From: Pedobacter psychrophilus
GTDB lineage: Bacteria; Bacteroidota; Bacteroidia; Sphingobacteriales; Sphingobacteriaceae
NCBI RefSeq assembly: GCF_001652725.1
Contig: NZ_LWHJ01000011.1
Coordinates: 983,233-1,047,232, forward strand
Length of the DNA: 64,000 bases
Direction: 5' to 3'
The translations under genes were made by a program, and so were the position numbers. Shown here one piece after another: positions 17,185 to 27,811 of this stretch (the stretch's first letter is position 1; each line of letters begins with the position of its first letter). Under the pieces are notes generated by a model, which worked only from the letters and a program-made list of their open reading frames with translations, was not told where the DNA came from and did not search any database.

Positions 17185-18318
17185 ATGCGAGTATACTTAG
17201 ACAATGCAGCCACTACACCTCTAGATAAAGAAGTTTTACAAACTATGGTGAGTGTGATGGAAAACCACTATGGAAATCCATCATCCATTCATGCACATGG
17301 TAGGGAGGTGCGTACTTTGGTAGAGAAAGCCAGGAAAACCATTGCAACTTTATTGAATACCGCTCCTGCAAATATATTCTTCACTTCTGGAGGTACTGAG
17401 GCTGACAATACCGCAATTAAATCTTCCATCCAAGATTTCGGAATTACTCATGCCATAACTTCAAAAATTGAACACCATGCGGTTGGACATACTTTAGAAC
17501 TGCTTGAAAAACAAGAAAAAATAAAGCTAAGCTATGTGAATCTGGACGAAAATGGAAGTATAGATTACAATCATTTAGAAGAATTGCTGCAAAATAATCA
17601 ACGTTCATTAGTTTCGCTAATGCATGCAAATAATGAATTGGGAAACTTAACTGATATTGATAGGGTAGGAGAGATTTGCGAAAAATACGATGCTATTTTT
17701 CATTCTGATACGGTACAAACGCTAGGGCATTATCATCATGATTTAAAAAATTTAAAGGCTCATTTTATTGTGGGGGCAGCTCATAAACTTCATGGACCAA
17801 AAGGAGTAGGTTTTTTATATGTAAATCCATCTATCAAAATCAAACCAATGATAAATGGTGGTGCACAAGAAAGAAATATGCGTGGCGGCACAGAGAATGT
17901 TTATGGAATTGTAGGTTTTGCAAAAGCCTTAGAAATTGCTTACGCCGATATGGAAGCACATCGTGAAAAAATACAGACTTTAAAAACTTATATGATGGAA
18001 CAGCTAAAATTAGCAATTCCAGATATTCAAATTCACGGTGAAACTGATTCTAATAAAAGTTTATACACAGTTTTAAATATTTGCTTCCCAAAAATGGACA
18101 TGGCAGATATGCTTCTGTTTAATTTAGATATTAATGGAATATCTGCTTCTGGAGGAAGCGCTTGCTCATCGGGTTCTAATATTGGTTCACATGTTCTTAC
18201 CGCTATCAAAGCAGATCCTGAAAGACCTGCAGTGAGATTCTCTTTTTCTAAATTAAATACTAAAGAGGAAATTGATTATACAATTGAGAAGTTGAAGGAA
18301 GTTTTTGAGAAAAAGTGA
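17185..18318 (+). CDS. Cysteine desulfurase (NifS/IscS family)
   Basis: PLP enzyme that removes sulfur from cysteine for Fe-S cluster or thiolation pathways; cytosolic, 377 residues. The N-terminal signature YLDNAATTPLD is at residues 4-14. The PLP lysine is in GAAHKLHGPKGVG (about 197-209), and the sulfur-accepting Cys is in ASGGSACSSGS (about 321-331). No isc or suf partner genes are adjacent, so its pathway is undetermined. It follows a hairpin repeat and a good candidate promoter. Confidence 0.92.
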   Translation: MRVYLDNAATTPLDKEVLQTMVSVMENHYGNPSSIHAHGREVRTLVEKARKTIATLLNTAPANIFFTSGGTEADNTAIKSSIQDFGITHAITSKIEHHAVGHTLELLEKQEKIKLSYVNLDENGSIDYNHLEELLQNNQRSLVSLMHANNELGNLTDIDRVGEICEKYDAIFHSDTVQTLGHYHHDLKNLKAHFIVGAAHKLHGPKGVGFLYVNPSIKIKPMINGGAQERNMRGGTENVYGIVGFAKALEIAYADMEAHREKIQTLKTYMMEQLKLAIPDIQIHGETDSNKSLYTVLNICFPKMDMADMLLFNLDINGISASGGSACSSGSNIGSHVLTAIKADPERPAVRFSFSKLNTKEEIDYTIEKLKEVFEKK

Positions 18319-18417
18319 TTAGTAATATCAATTGATTATAAAATTAAATTTTTCTTTTGGCAAGTTATTTGTTTTCAATAAAGTGAAAAATATTTTTAAC
18401 ATCTAAAAAAAGAAATC

Positions 18418-18627
18418 ATGTCACAGAGCCCAGTAGAAAAATTAAACGAAATAAAAGAAGAAGAATTAAGATTAAGGGATGAGAAAATTGCAAGAGGAGA
18501 ATCTGTAGAAACTGCTGACGGTAGTTTGTTAAATGAAAAGAAAGGTTCTTACAGTGTTACCCCAAGTGATAGAAATAGAAGTCATAAAGGCGCTATCGGA
18601 ATTGATAGAGATCCAACAGATATTTAA
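18418..18627 (+). CDS. Small charged hypothetical protein
   Basis: 69 residues, strongly charged and hydrophilic (KLNEIKEEELRLRDEKIARG), probably a helix followed by a disordered tail ending KGAIGIDRDPTDI. No membrane segment or known domain. It is likely real: it starts 13 bases after an A-rich leader and is followed 24 bases later by a strong terminator of its own. Function unknown. Confidence 0.65.
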   Translation: MSQSPVEKLNEIKEEELRLRDEKIARGESVETADGSLLNEKKGSYSVTPSDRNRSHKGAIGIDRDPTDI

Positions 18628-18651
18628 GCTTAACTATTAATTTAGAAATAC

Positions 18652-18680
18652 AGCGATCTTAAAACAGGATCGCTTTTTTT
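18652..18680 (+). terminator. Intrinsic terminator after the small charged protein
   Basis: AGCGATC (18652-18658), 9-base loop, GATCGCT (18668-18674), then a T-run. Confidence 0.85.
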
Positions 18681-18722
18681 ATTGTTAAATGTTTATAATT
18701 GTTTAAACACATAATTAAAAAT

Positions 18723-19631
18723 ATGGAAAGAAGAAAGTTTTTAATGGGCTCGGGCTTAACTTTAGCGGCTTTGGCTCTCAACAAATTCACCTCGTTTGCT
18801 TCAATGAAAGATTTTGCTGCAGCTTATAACATTAAAATGATTAATGGTAAAATGGGTGTTTTTACCGAACAAGGTGGAACTATCTTATTTTTATTATCAG
18901 AAAAAGGTTTAATTGTTGTCGATTCACAATATCCAGACCCTGCTAAACATTTGGTAGAAGAGTTAAAAAAGAAATCTGATAAACCTTTTGATTTATTGAT
19001 AAATACACATCATCATGGCGATCATACCAGCGGAAATATTGTTTTTAAAGGTTTAGTAAATGGCGTTGTAGCACACAAAAATTCTTTGGCTAATCAAAAA
19101 AGAGTTGCAGAAGAAGCCGCAAAAGCAGGTAAACCTGGTGTTGAACAATATTATCCAACTTTAACTTTTGAGAAAGATTGGAAATATAAAAACGGAAAAG
19201 ATAGCATTAAGGCTTATTATTTTGGTGCAGGCCATACTAATGGAGATGCAATGATTTATTTTCCAGATCATAAAGTGGTGCATATGGGCGATTTGGTTTT
19301 TAACCGACGTTTTCCATATATAGATAAAACTTCTGGAGCAAATATTCACAGTTGGATAAAAGTTTTAGACAAAGCAATGTCCAAATTTGGTAGCGAGACC
19401 ACTTATGTTTTTGGTCATGCGCTAGATCCTGAAAAGATAACCGGTACAATGGCAGATGTAAAAGCTTATCAAAACTACCTTCAAAAATTATTAGATTATG
19501 TTACTACAGAAATGAAGGCTGGAAAATCTAAAGAAGAAATAATGAAAGCTACATTTATTCCTGGTGCCGAAGAATGGAAAGGTGATGGGATTTCTAGAAG
19601 TTTAGATGCTGCTTATCAGGAATTGAGTTAA
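18723..19631 (+). CDS. Exported MBL-fold metallo-hydrolase
   Basis: 302-residue zinc hydrolase of the metallo-beta-lactamase superfamily. Start chosen is the ATG at 18723, giving MERRKFLMGSGLTLAALAL, a twin-arginine-like signal; the ATG at 18699 would add eight residues before it. Metal ligands are HHHGDH (near 95-100), then GAGHTNGD, MGDLVFNRRFP and VFGHAL. Folding before export through Tat fits a metal enzyme. The substrate is unknown; beta-lactamase activity is not implied. Followed by hairpin repeat copy 4. Confidence 0.82.
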   Translation: MERRKFLMGSGLTLAALALNKFTSFASMKDFAAAYNIKMINGKMGVFTEQGGTILFLLSEKGLIVVDSQYPDPAKHLVEELKKKSDKPFDLLINTHHHGDHTSGNIVFKGLVNGVVAHKNSLANQKRVAEEAAKAGKPGVEQYYPTLTFEKDWKYKNGKDSIKAYYFGAGHTNGDAMIYFPDHKVVHMGDLVFNRRFPYIDKTSGANIHSWIKVLDKAMSKFGSETTYVFGHALDPEKITGTMADVKAYQNYLQKLLDYVTTEMKAGKSKEEIMKATFIPGAEEWKGDGISRSLDAAYQELS

Positions 19632-19638
19632 TATTTTT

Positions 19639-19729
19639 TGGGCGTTTTAACACGCTTTCCGCTCTAGTTTTTTTGCTATTTGCATTATGGTAAGAGCAAA
19701 AAAAGCTGTCGCTACTATCGTTAACGCAC
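19639..19729 (-). repeat. Interspersed hairpin repeat, copy 4
   Basis: Begins TTGGGCGTTTTAACACGC and ends CTATCGTTAACGCACT. The core hairpin pairs TTTTTTTGCT with AGCAAAAAAA. It lies between the metallo-hydrolase and GNAT genes. Confidence 0.75.
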
Positions 19730-19784
19730 TCATCTAATTAATATAATTTGTATCAAAAAATCAAAATCATTTTTACTTTTGAAA

Positions 19785-20210
19785 ATGGATAAAATTGAAG
19801 TTCTTAAAGTCTCTTCTGAAGAAGAGTTGAAAAAAGTTTATCAAATTAGAACGACAGTTTTTGTTGAAGAACAAAACTGTCCTCCAGAATTGGAATGGGA
19901 AAACGAAGATGTTTCCACACATTTTTTAGCAAAACTTAATGATCAACCTGCAGGCGCATGCCGTTGGAGAGAAACTGAAAAAGGATTTAAATTAGAAAGA
20001 TTTGCAGTTTTACCACAATTTAGAGGAAAAGGAATTGCCAGTAAAATGATTGCAACTTTACTTGCCGATTTACCCCAAAATGCTGATTACGTTTATCTTC
20101 ACGCCCAAGTAACTGCGATGCCATTATATCAATTAGCAAATTTTAAAGCGGTTGGACATATGTTTGAAGAAGCTGGAATCCAACATTATAAAATGGTTTT
20201 AGATAATTAA
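19785..20210 (+). CDS. GNAT-family N-acetyltransferase
   Basis: 141-residue cytosolic acetyltransferase. Start chosen is the ATG at 19785; an in-frame TTG two codons earlier is less likely. N-terminal QIRTTVFVEEQNCP resembles the YjcF/ElaA-like branch. The acetyl-CoA loop FAVLPQFRGKGIASKMI (about 80-96) has the Q/RxxGxG/A motif. Substrate unknown. It is monocistronic with a strong terminator. Confidence 0.85.
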   Translation: MDKIEVLKVSSEEELKKVYQIRTTVFVEEQNCPPELEWENEDVSTHFLAKLNDQPAGACRWRETEKGFKLERFAVLPQFRGKGIASKMIATLLADLPQNADYVYLHAQVTAMPLYQLANFKAVGHMFEEAGIQHYKMVLDN

Positions 20211-20230
20211 TCACTTTCTATTTATAAAAG

Positions 20231-20266
20231 AAAAACCTCGCTTGCGAATGCAAACGAGGTTTTTTT
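20231..20266 (+). terminator. Intrinsic terminator after GNAT gene
   Basis: AAAAACCTCGCTTGC, a short loop, GCAAACGAGG and a T-run; nine of ten stem positions pair. Also well placed to stop clpB transcripts from the other side. Confidence 0.85.
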
Positions 20267-20356
20267 AAAATATGCTAAGTTCTATTTATAGTTGGAAAAA
20301 TGCACAAAACTTAAATATCTATTTAGCTTTAAGCTTTAAGCCTATAGCTTTCTGCC

Positions 20357-22954
20357 TTACTTACCTTCATTCATAAAAACGAAGTTATGATCAAACATAT
20401 CCAGTTTTATTTTGCTGTCTCGGTCAACCGTTCCTGCTAAAATTTGTTTAGAAAGTTCGTTCAAAATTCTTTTTTGAATCACTCTTTTTAAAGGTCTTGC
20501 GCCAAATTGTGGGTCGTAACCTAATTCTGCCAACCAATCTAAAGCCTCCTCAGATGCTTCAATGGTAATTCCCATTTCAGCTAAAGATTTTTGAACTCCC
20601 ACAAACTGCAGTTTTACAATATCTCTAATTTCTTCCCTATTTAAAGGAGTAAACATGATAATTTCATCAATCCTGTTTAAAAATTCAGGACGGATGGATT
20701 TTTTTAATAATTCAAAAACCTCATTTTTGGTTTTGGCGATAACTTCATCTCTGTTTTCATCCACCATCAAACTAAAATTCTCTTGAATTAAATGAGACCC
20801 AATATTTGAAGTCATGATGATGATGGTGTTTTTAAAGTTTACCATTCTTCCTTTATTATCGGTTAAATGTCCATCATCTAAAACTTGCAATAAAATATTA
20901 AAAACATCTGGATGCGCTTTTTCAATCTCATCAAATAAAATTACAGAATATGGTTTTCTACGAACAGCTTCCGTTAATTGTCCACCTTCATCATAACCAA
21001 CATATCCCGGAGGCGCACCAATTAATCTGCTTACTGCATGGCGTTCCTGATATTCACTCATATCAATTCTAATCATGCTGTGTTCATCGTTAAACAGGAA
21101 CTCGGCTAAAGCCTTAGCTAATTCTGTTTTACCAACACCTGTTGTTCCCAAGAAAATAAAAGAACCAATCGGTTTTTTCTGATCACTTAAACCAGCTCTA
21201 GATCTACGTATTGCATCCGAAATCGCTTCAATTGCTTCAGACTGACCAGCAACTCTTTTATGCAACTCATCTTCTAAAAACAGTAATTTTTCTCTTTCAC
21301 TAGCAATCAATTTATTTACCGGAATTCCTGTCCAGCGGGCAACTACACCAGCAATATCCTCAGAAGTAACTTCTTCTTTTAGCATCCTGCTATCAGAAGT
21401 TTTACTTTCCAATTCCTTTTTTAACTTGTCAACTTCTTCTTGAGTTTCTTTAATCCTTCCATATCGAATTTCGGCAACTTTTCCGTAATCTCCTGCTCTT
21501 TCGGCTTGTTCGGCTTCCAGTTTTAAATCTTCTATAGATTCAATTTTAATATTCACAGCGTCGACTAAATCTTTTTCACCTTGCCATTTCGCTTTTAATT
21601 CATCTCTTTCTGATGATAAATCGGCAATTTCTTTTGATAAATCGCTAACCTTGCGTTCGTCCTTTTCTCTTTTAATCGCTTCACGTTCGATTTCTAGTTG
21701 CATGATCTTTCTATCCAACTCATCCACCACTTCAGGAACAGAATCCATCTCCATTCTTAGTTTAGAAGCAGCTTCATCCATCAAATCGATGGCTTTATCT
21801 GGTAAAAAACGATCAGAAATGTAACGCTGGGATAATTCTACTGCAGCAATAATCGCTTCATCTTTTATCCTTACCTTATGGTGAGTTTCATACCGTTCCT
21901 TTAATCCTCTTAAAATGGAAATCGCATCTGCAGTATCAGGTTCTTCTACCATTACTTTTTGAAAACGACGTTCCAATGCTTTATCCTTCTCCAAATATTT
22001 TTGATATTCATTTAATGTAGTTGCCCCAATTGCCCTTAATTCGCCACGAGCCAGGGCTGGCTTTAATATATTTGCAGCGTCCATGGCACCTTCGCCACCG
22101 CCAGCACCCACTAAAGTATGAATCTCATCAATAAATAAAATGGTTTCGCCATCACTATCGCTAACTTCTTTGATTACCGCTTTTAAACGTTCTTCAAATT
22201 CTCCTTTATATTTTGCTCCCGCGATTAAAGCACCCATATCTAAAGAATAAACAACTTTAGATTTTAGGTTTTCTGGTACATCGCCTTTAATAATTCTAAA
22301 AGCAATCCCTTCTGCAATGGCTGTTTTACCAACTCCAGGTTCTCCAATTAAAATAGGATTGTTTTTGGTTCTACGCGATAAAATTTGAATCACTCTACGA
22401 ATTTCTTCATCACGACCAATTACTGGGTCTAATTTGCCAGATTCGGCATATTCATTTAAGTTACGGGCATATTTATTTAAAGCTTGATAACTTGCTTCTG
22501 CATTTTGGTCGGTAACTTTTGCATCGCCACGTAAAGCAGAAATGGCTTTTTTCAAATCTTTTTCGATAACTCCTTGGTCTTTTAAAAGAGCAGCCGTTTT
22601 GTCTCCAGCATTTAAAATTGCTAGTAAAAGATGCTCAACCGATACAAACTCATCTTTAAATTCTTTTAGATAGGATTGCGCTTTTTGTATGGTAGCGTTT
22701 GCTGCATTAGATAAATAAACATTGCTACCGCTCACTTTCGGAAAAGTGGTAATTAATTCGTCTAAAGACTGGTTAAGCCGATTGATATTGACATTTAATT
22801 TTTTTAATATGTAACCTACAACATTTTCATCTACAGATAATAACGATTTTAAAATATGTGCATTCTCTATAGATTGTTGTTGAAAACCTGTTGTAATTTC
22901 AGAAGCTTTTTGAACTGCTTCTTGTGCTTTTATGGTGAAATTGTTAAAGTTCAT
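20357..22954 (-). CDS. clpB: ClpB disaggregase
   Basis: Cytosolic 865-residue AAA+ chaperone that resolubilises aggregates with DnaK. Order: Clp_N repeats (1-145), AAA-1 with GEPGVGKTA (about 205), and a long coiled-coil M-domain (about 400-530, e.g. [20 protein letters not shown]) that distinguishes it from ClpC. AAA-2 follows with [17 protein letters not shown] (about 605) and [13 protein letters not shown]. No UVR motif. The 252-base gap to the divergent lacI-type gene shows no clear TAnnTTTG on the clpB side, which may mean an alternative sigma or stress promoter. Confidence 0.95.
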   Translation of the reverse strand: MNFNNFTIKAQEAVQKASEITTGFQQQSIENAHILKSLLSVDENVVGYILKKLNVNINRLNQSLDELITTFPKVSGSNVYLSNAANATIQKAQSYLKEFKDEFVSVEHLLLAILNAGDKTAALLKDQGVIEKDLKKAISALRGDAKVTDQNAEASYQALNKYARNLNEYAESGKLDPVIGRDEEIRRVIQILSRRTKNNPILIGEPGVGKTAIAEGIAFRIIKGDVPENLKSKVVYSLDMGALIAGAKYKGEFEERLKAVIKEVSDSDGETILFIDEIHTLVGAGGGEGAMDAANILKPALARGELRAIGATTLNEYQKYLEKDKALERRFQKVMVEEPDTADAISILRGLKERYETHHKVRIKDEAIIAAVELSQRYISDRFLPDKAIDLMDEAASKLRMEMDSVPEVVDELDRKIMQLEIEREAIKREKDERKVSDLSKEIADLSSERDELKAKWQGEKDLVDAVNIKIESIEDLKLEAEQAERAGDYGKVAEIRYGRIKETQEEVDKLKKELESKTSDSRMLKEEVTSEDIAGVVARWTGIPVNKLIASEREKLLFLEDELHKRVAGQSEAIEAISDAIRRSRAGLSDQKKPIGSFIFLGTTGVGKTELAKALAEFLFNDEHSMIRIDMSEYQERHAVSRLIGAPPGYVGYDEGGQLTEAVRRKPYSVILFDEIEKAHPDVFNILLQVLDDGHLTDNKGRMVNFKNTIIIMTSNIGSHLIQENFSLMVDENRDEVIAKTKNEVFELLKKSIRPEFLNRIDEIIMFTPLNREEIRDIVKLQFVGVQKSLAEMGITIEASEEALDWLAELGYDPQFGARPLKRVIQKRILNELSKQILAGTVDRDSKIKLDMFDHNFVFMNEGK

Positions 22955-23170
22955 TTTCGTTTTCTTTTCAACTATTCATTAACAAAAATGTATCCATTCT
23001 AAGTTTTTAATCTGCATCTGAAAATTTGACATAACTAATTGATTTTGAATGACTTTTTGACAATAATTTCATCTCTTTAATGAAATTTTAGCAGGTAAAT
23101 TTAGTTTGAATATTATTTTTAGAGATTATGCATTGGATTTTAATTTAAATAAGGGATTAAAATTATCCTA

Positions 23171-23178
23171 TATATTTG
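23171..23178 (+). promoter_or_regulatory. Candidate -7 element of the LacI-type regulator gene
   Basis: TATATTTG, exact -7 consensus, 28 bases before the ATG. No -33 at standard distance. Confidence 0.45.
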
Positions 23179-23206
23179 TGCAAAATTTAAAAATTCAATT
23201 TCCACT

Positions 23207-24223
23207 ATGGATGGTATCAATATAAAGCAATTGGCAGAAGCTTTAAATGTTTCTACATCTACTATTTCTAGAGCATTTAGAAATAGTGGCGGTATTAAAC
23301 AGCATACCAAAGATTTAATTTTAGCGAAAGCAAAAGAGTTAAATTATCAGCCTAACCATTATGCGAGTAATTTAAGAGACCAAAAAAGTAAAACCATTGC
23401 GGTAATAGTTCCAGAATTAGCCAATAATTATTTTTCGCAAGCCATACATGGGATAGAACAAGTTGCCAGAGCTAACGGTTATAATATCTTAATTTATTCT
23501 ACCGATGATGATTTAGAAAAAGAGATGGATTTTATCCAGCATTTACATAATGGTAGGGTAGAAGGCATCATCATGTCGGTTTCTGGTGAAGCAGAAAATC
23601 ATAATTATTTAAATGAATTTGGTGCCAGAAGATTACCAATGGTTCAATTTGATAGGGTTTATGATGATATTGATACCCCTAAAATTATTACGGATGATTA
23701 TGATAGTAGTTTTATAGCTACAGAACATTTAATTGAGCAGGGATGTAAACGCATTGGTTATTTAGTGGTTAAGAAAGATCTTTCTATCGGTAAAACTCGA
23801 GAAGGAGGTTACATAGACGCACTTAAAAAGCATAACATTAAATTTGATGAGGAATTGATTATAGATTGTTCTAACAGTTATGAAGAAAATGATCCAATCA
23901 TCAAAAAAGCTTTACAAGATTTAAAATTAGACGGGATATTTGCATCTGTGGAGCGTTTGGCTTTTGCAACTTATTATGCCAGCTATGATTTAAAAATAAA
24001 TATTCCAAATCAACTAAAAGTAATTAGCTTTTCTAGTTTAGAAATCGCTCCATTACTTAATCCGTCTTTAACAACTATAACTCAACCCGCTATAGAAATT
24101 GGAAGTTTATCCGCAAAATTATTATTTGATATTTTATTAGATAAACCTAATGAATTTGATAGTAAAAATAAGCTTATTTTGAAGTCACAAATCATCCATA
24201 GAAATTCCACAAAAAAGGCGTAA
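23207..24223 (+). CDS. LacI-family transcriptional regulator of the starch/maltose locus
   Basis: 338-residue repressor-type protein. The N-terminal LacI HTH is INIKQLAEALNVSTSTISRA (residues 4-23) with hinge helix region YQPNHYASNLR. A periplasmic-binding-like ligand domain follows from about residue 62 (KTIAVIVPELANNYFSQAI) with GRVEGIIMSVSGEA and TTITQPAIEIG. It probably senses a maltodextrin or maltose and acts at the two GGGAACGTTCCC palindromes located 80-125 bases after its own stop, ahead of susC. B. thetaiotaomicron uses a SusR-type regulator for sus instead, so this is a different control design. The ligand is inferred from neighbours. Confidence 0.88.
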   Translation: MDGINIKQLAEALNVSTSTISRAFRNSGGIKQHTKDLILAKAKELNYQPNHYASNLRDQKSKTIAVIVPELANNYFSQAIHGIEQVARANGYNILIYSTDDDLEKEMDFIQHLHNGRVEGIIMSVSGEAENHNYLNEFGARRLPMVQFDRVYDDIDTPKIITDDYDSSFIATEHLIEQGCKRIGYLVVKKDLSIGKTREGGYIDALKKHNIKFDEELIIDCSNSYEENDPIIKKALQDLKLDGIFASVERLAFATYYASYDLKINIPNQLKVISFSSLEIAPLLNPSLTTITQPAIEIGSLSAKLLFDILLDKPNEFDSKNKLILKSQIIHRNSTKKA

Positions 24224-24264
24224 AAAATGTAATTTTCAGGCATCAAAAAAATCAAAAATTTCTG

Positions 24265-24392
24265 ATAGTTAGTGTGATTTACGCAGAATTTTATGCTTTT
24301 TTCGGGAACGTTCCCTAAAAAGAAGACTATTTTTCGGGAACGTTCCCGTTTTTGAGGTTTTTTTGTAGATGTGTAAAAAGCACACTAACTAT
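24265..24392 (+). promoter_or_regulatory. Twin LacI-type operators flanked by an inverted repeat, upstream of susC
   Basis: Two perfect palindromes GGGAACGTTCCC lie at 24304-24315 and 24336-24347, 32 bases centre to centre (about three helical turns), each within TTTTCGGGAACG-like context. They are flanked by ATAGTTAGTGTG (24265-24276) and its exact complement CACACTAACTAT (24381-24392). The palindrome has the CpG-centred form typical of LacI-family operators. The remaining leader up to 24606 is very AT-rich, with no perfect -7 box. Confidence 0.75.
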
Positions 24393-24606
24393 ATATTAAA
24401 ATAATATTTATTAATCTGATAATCAGTTTAATAAATAGAATATTTATTAAAATAAATATGTTTATTTTTTGACATTTTCTTGTGAGTTTTAAGCTAAAAA
24501 AAATATTTTCTTAAAAATTTTGAATTAATAAAATGCTTTGTACATTGGTAATGTGTAAATATTCAAGATTTCACAACCAATTATTAACAATAAATAAATC
24601 AAAAAA

Positions 24607-27600
24607 ATGAAAAAAAGTTACATGCTTAAACATGGTCTTTTTTTGCTAATTTTTATGTTAGCAATTAATGTGTACGGGCAGGTTGGTTCTATTACTGGAA
24701 AAGTAGTAGATGAGAACAATCTTCCACTACCTGGTGCCTCGGTTACCATCGACCAAATCAAAAAGTCAACTTCTACAGATGCAAACGGTGGTTATCGTTT
24801 AACGGGCATTAGTTACGGAGACGTTTCGGTAACTGTTAAATTTATCGGTTATGATAATTTTACTAAAACCTTAAAACTAAGCGCAGATCAAAGTACTTTA
24901 GATTTCAAATTAGTACCTTCTTCAAAAAGTTTGAGTGAAATTGTAGTGGTAGGTTATGGTACCAGTACAAAACGTGATGTGAAAGGATCTATAGTAAGTG
25001 TGGGTGCAAAAGCATTTGAAGATGTGACAGTACCTACATTTAATGCTGGCTTACAAGGGCGAGCTTCAGGTTTACAAGTTAGCCAATCTAGTGGCGTACC
25101 AGGTTCTGCAACAAGGGTAAGAATTAGAGGAACTTCTTCTATTTCTGGCAGTGGAGATCCTTTATATGTTATTGACGGTGTACCGGTTTTTAATGAAGAC
25201 CCTAGCGATGGAGATTTTGGTAGAAACCCAACAAAAGCTGGTAAAATTGATCCATTATCTTATTTAAACCCTAATGACATTGAATCTATTGATGTTTTAA
25301 AAGATGCAGCTGCTGCAGCAATTTATGGATCAAGAGGTGCAAACGGTGTCATTCAAATTACTACTAAAAAAGGAAAAGCAGGAAAAACAGTTGTTTCTTT
25401 AAGTTCTACTTATGGAGTGAGTGAAATTACAAGAAAGCTTCCATTGCTAAATGCACCAGAGTGGTTACAAATTTATAATGAAGCGAGAGTGAATGATGGT
25501 GGACTTCCATTAGGCCCTAACGAATCTATTAGTCCAACAGGTTTCAGCTTTATACCTGGTCAAAATTTGGGTGTAAATACCGACTGGATTGATAAAGCGA
25601 CAAGAAAAGGAGATGTTACTGAAACAAATCTTTCTGTTAGAGGTGGAAATGATAAAACACGTTTTTTCATTAGCGGAATTTATAGAAAAGAAAATAGTGT
25701 TTTAGAAGGCGGCGCATTTGAAAGAGGTGGAGCAAGAGTAAATATTGATAATAATGCAACAGATCGTTTAGATGTTGGTTTGCAGTTAGGTATTTATAGA
25801 TCTAAGAATGATCAAGTTCCAACTTCGTTTAATGGAGGTATTGGAGCTGCTCAATCTTTTTCTTTACCTATTTATCCGGTATATAATCCTGATGGTTCTT
25901 TTTTTGGTACTCAATATCAAAATACAGGTTTTAATATTGTTGCCCAGAGAGCAAGCACTTATCAATCTAAAGATTTTAGAACTAATGGTAATGTTTATCT
26001 GGCTTATAAAATCTCTAAAGATTTAACATTTAGAACAGAAAACGGTTTAGACCTTCTAAATCAGACAGAAACTAGATTTGAATCTAACATTAATAGATAT
26101 TTTACTGGTAAAGATTTTACTCAACCTAAGCCTTATCCAGACTTAGCTCCAATCGGTTTATCAACAGCAAGTCAAAGAGATTATCAGGTAATCAATATCA
26201 ATACAAATAATTACTTCACTTTTAAAAAGAACTTTGGTTCTAAACATGTTACTGATGCCACCTTAGGTTTTAATTACCAAAGATCTAATCAAGCTCAGAT
26301 AGCATTTTCTGCATCTGGTGGTGGTGTTGGTTTTATTAATCCTTATTATCAGCAGGGAAGTAACAACTTAGGTTTTGCTCCGGGCGCTAATGAGCCTGGT
26401 AATACCATTCCTCCAACTACTTCTGCATACGCTCAAGCTGATATTTTAACAGGTATTTTATCTTACTTTTTAAGAGCTAACTATAAATATGACGATAAAT
26501 ATTTATTTGGGATTAGTGCAAGGTATGATGGTTCTCCAAAATTTGGAGCTAATAACAAGTTTGGTTTATTCCCTGCTGCTTCAGCCGCCTGGATAATTTC
26601 AGACGAGGATTTCTTAAAGGATAATAAAGCAATTAGCTTTTTAAAATTGAGAGCTAGTTTTGGTATTACCGGTAATGATGGAACTCAGGTTTTCCAATAT
26701 TTACAAACTTACTCTAGTGGTGGTTCTTATGCCGGGGGATTTGGTCAAAAACCTAATAACCTTTCTAATCCTGATTTAAAATGGGAGAAAAATCAAGGTG
26801 TTGATTTAGGTTTAGATTTTGGTTTCCTAAAAAATAGAATATCAGGAACAATAGGTGTTTATTCCAAAACTACTTCAGATATTTTAGTAAATATTCCGGT
26901 ACAGCTATCTGCTACAGGTTTTGCAGGTAGAATTTTTGTAAATGCTGATGGTGTAAGAGTTAGAAATCAAGGTATTGAATTAGAGTTAACTACCAGAAAT
27001 TTAACTGGCGATTTTAAATGGACTACTAATTTTAACATTGCTCATAACGGAAATAAAGTAACCGATGTAGGTATTTACACTTCTGGAGATGCTTTTGATA
27101 CAGGTGAAGGTGATACTCGTATTTTAAGAGGATATCCATTAGGTATTAACTTTCTTCCTATTTATGCTGGTGTAGATCCAGCTAATGGAGATGAGTTAAT
27201 ATTTGATAAAACTACAGGAGCAAAAATTAAGTTAACTGCAGCTAGCCAGGATGCAAATCGTGTGGCTGTTGGAAAACCTAACCCTGATGTATTTGGTGGA
27301 TTAGAAAATATTTTCAGCTATAAAGGATTTGATTTATCTGTTTTACTTTCTTACCAATATGGAAACAAGATTTATGATGATGGTGCAAAATACCAAATTG
27401 GTGGTCGTTTAGGATCGTGGAATCAGAGAAGAGAAATATTAAACAGATGGCAAAAGCCAGGTGATATTACAGATGTGCCAAGAGTTTCATTTATTGAAGG
27501 TGGTAGAGCAGATGCAAGTAATACTTCCCGTTTTTTGTATGATGCTTCTTTCTTAAGGTTAAGAACAACCACTTTAGCTTATAACTTACCTTCCGATATT

Positions 27601-27801
27601 ATTAAATCTTTAAAAATTAGTAGTGCCAAGATATTTGTAAGTGGTCAAAACTTATTCGTATTAACAAAATATGCAGGTTGGGATCCTGAAGTAGTTAGAT
27701 ATAATTTCAACCCTACGCAGGCAAACTCGGCTTATGCTGCACCATATTTACCAACACCACAAGCCAGAACGTATTCATTAGGTATTAATGTTGGATTTTA
27801 A
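24607..27801 (+). CDS. susC: SusC/RagA-type TonB-linked outer-membrane transporter
   Basis: 1064-residue outer-membrane porin-like transporter for maltodextrins (substrate inferred from the locus). Signal peptide at residues 1-25, then a carboxypeptidase-like domain (GSITGKVVDENNLPLPGAS) at about 26-105. A TonB-box-like EIVVVGYG follows near 112-119, then the plug (RIRGTSSISGSGDPLYVIDG, near 175) and a beta-barrel ending in GINVGF with a terminal Phe. It is the first gene of a probable susC-susD-lipoprotein operon under the twin operators. There is no STN domain, unlike the second SusC at 47.8 kb. Confidence 0.93.
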   Translation: MKKSYMLKHGLFLLIFMLAINVYGQVGSITGKVVDENNLPLPGASVTIDQIKKSTSTDANGGYRLTGISYGDVSVTVKFIGYDNFTKTLKLSADQSTLDFKLVPSSKSLSEIVVVGYGTSTKRDVKGSIVSVGAKAFEDVTVPTFNAGLQGRASGLQVSQSSGVPGSATRVRIRGTSSISGSGDPLYVIDGVPVFNEDPSDGDFGRNPTKAGKIDPLSYLNPNDIESIDVLKDAAAAAIYGSRGANGVIQITTKKGKAGKTVVSLSSTYGVSEITRKLPLLNAPEWLQIYNEARVNDGGLPLGPNESISPTGFSFIPGQNLGVNTDWIDKATRKGDVTETNLSVRGGNDKTRFFISGIYRKENSVLEGGAFERGGARVNIDNNATDRLDVGLQLGIYRSKNDQVPTSFNGGIGAAQSFSLPIYPVYNPDGSFFGTQYQNTGFNIVAQRASTYQSKDFRTNGNVYLAYKISKDLTFRTENGLDLLNQTETRFESNINRYFTGKDFTQPKPYPDLAPIGLSTASQRDYQVININTNNYFTFKKNFGSKHVTDATLGFNYQRSNQAQIAFSASGGGVGFINPYYQQGSNNLGFAPGANEPGNTIPPTTSAYAQADILTGILSYFLRANYKYDDKYLFGISARYDGSPKFGANNKFGLFPAASAAWIISDEDFLKDNKAISFLKLRASFGITGNDGTQVFQYLQTYSSGGSYAGGFGQKPNNLSNPDLKWEKNQGVDLGLDFGFLKNRISGTIGVYSKTTSDILVNIPVQLSATGFAGRIFVNADGVRVRNQGIELELTTRNLTGDFKWTTNFNIAHNGNKVTDVGIYTSGDAFDTGEGDTRILRGYPLGINFLPIYAGVDPANGDELIFDKTTGAKIKLTAASQDANRVAVGKPNPDVFGGLENIFSYKGFDLSVLLSYQYGNKIYDDGAKYQIGGRLGSWNQRREILNRWQKPGDITDVPRVSFIEGGRADASNTSRFLYDASFLRLRTTTLAYNLPSDIIKSLKISSAKIFVSGQNLFVLTKYAGWDPEVVRYNFNPTQANSAYAAPYLPTPQARTYSLGINVGF

Positions 27802-27811
27802 TCAGAAAAAA

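Noticed and set aside
18723..19631. Metallo-beta-lactamase resistance gene
   Set aside because: Only the superfamily fold and HxHxDH motif are shared; sequence gives no support for antibiotic hydrolysis.
19774..19781. TACTTTTG as a promoter -7 box for the GNAT gene
   Set aside because: It ends only 3 bases before the ATG, so transcription would begin inside the coding region; likely chance in AT-rich DNA.
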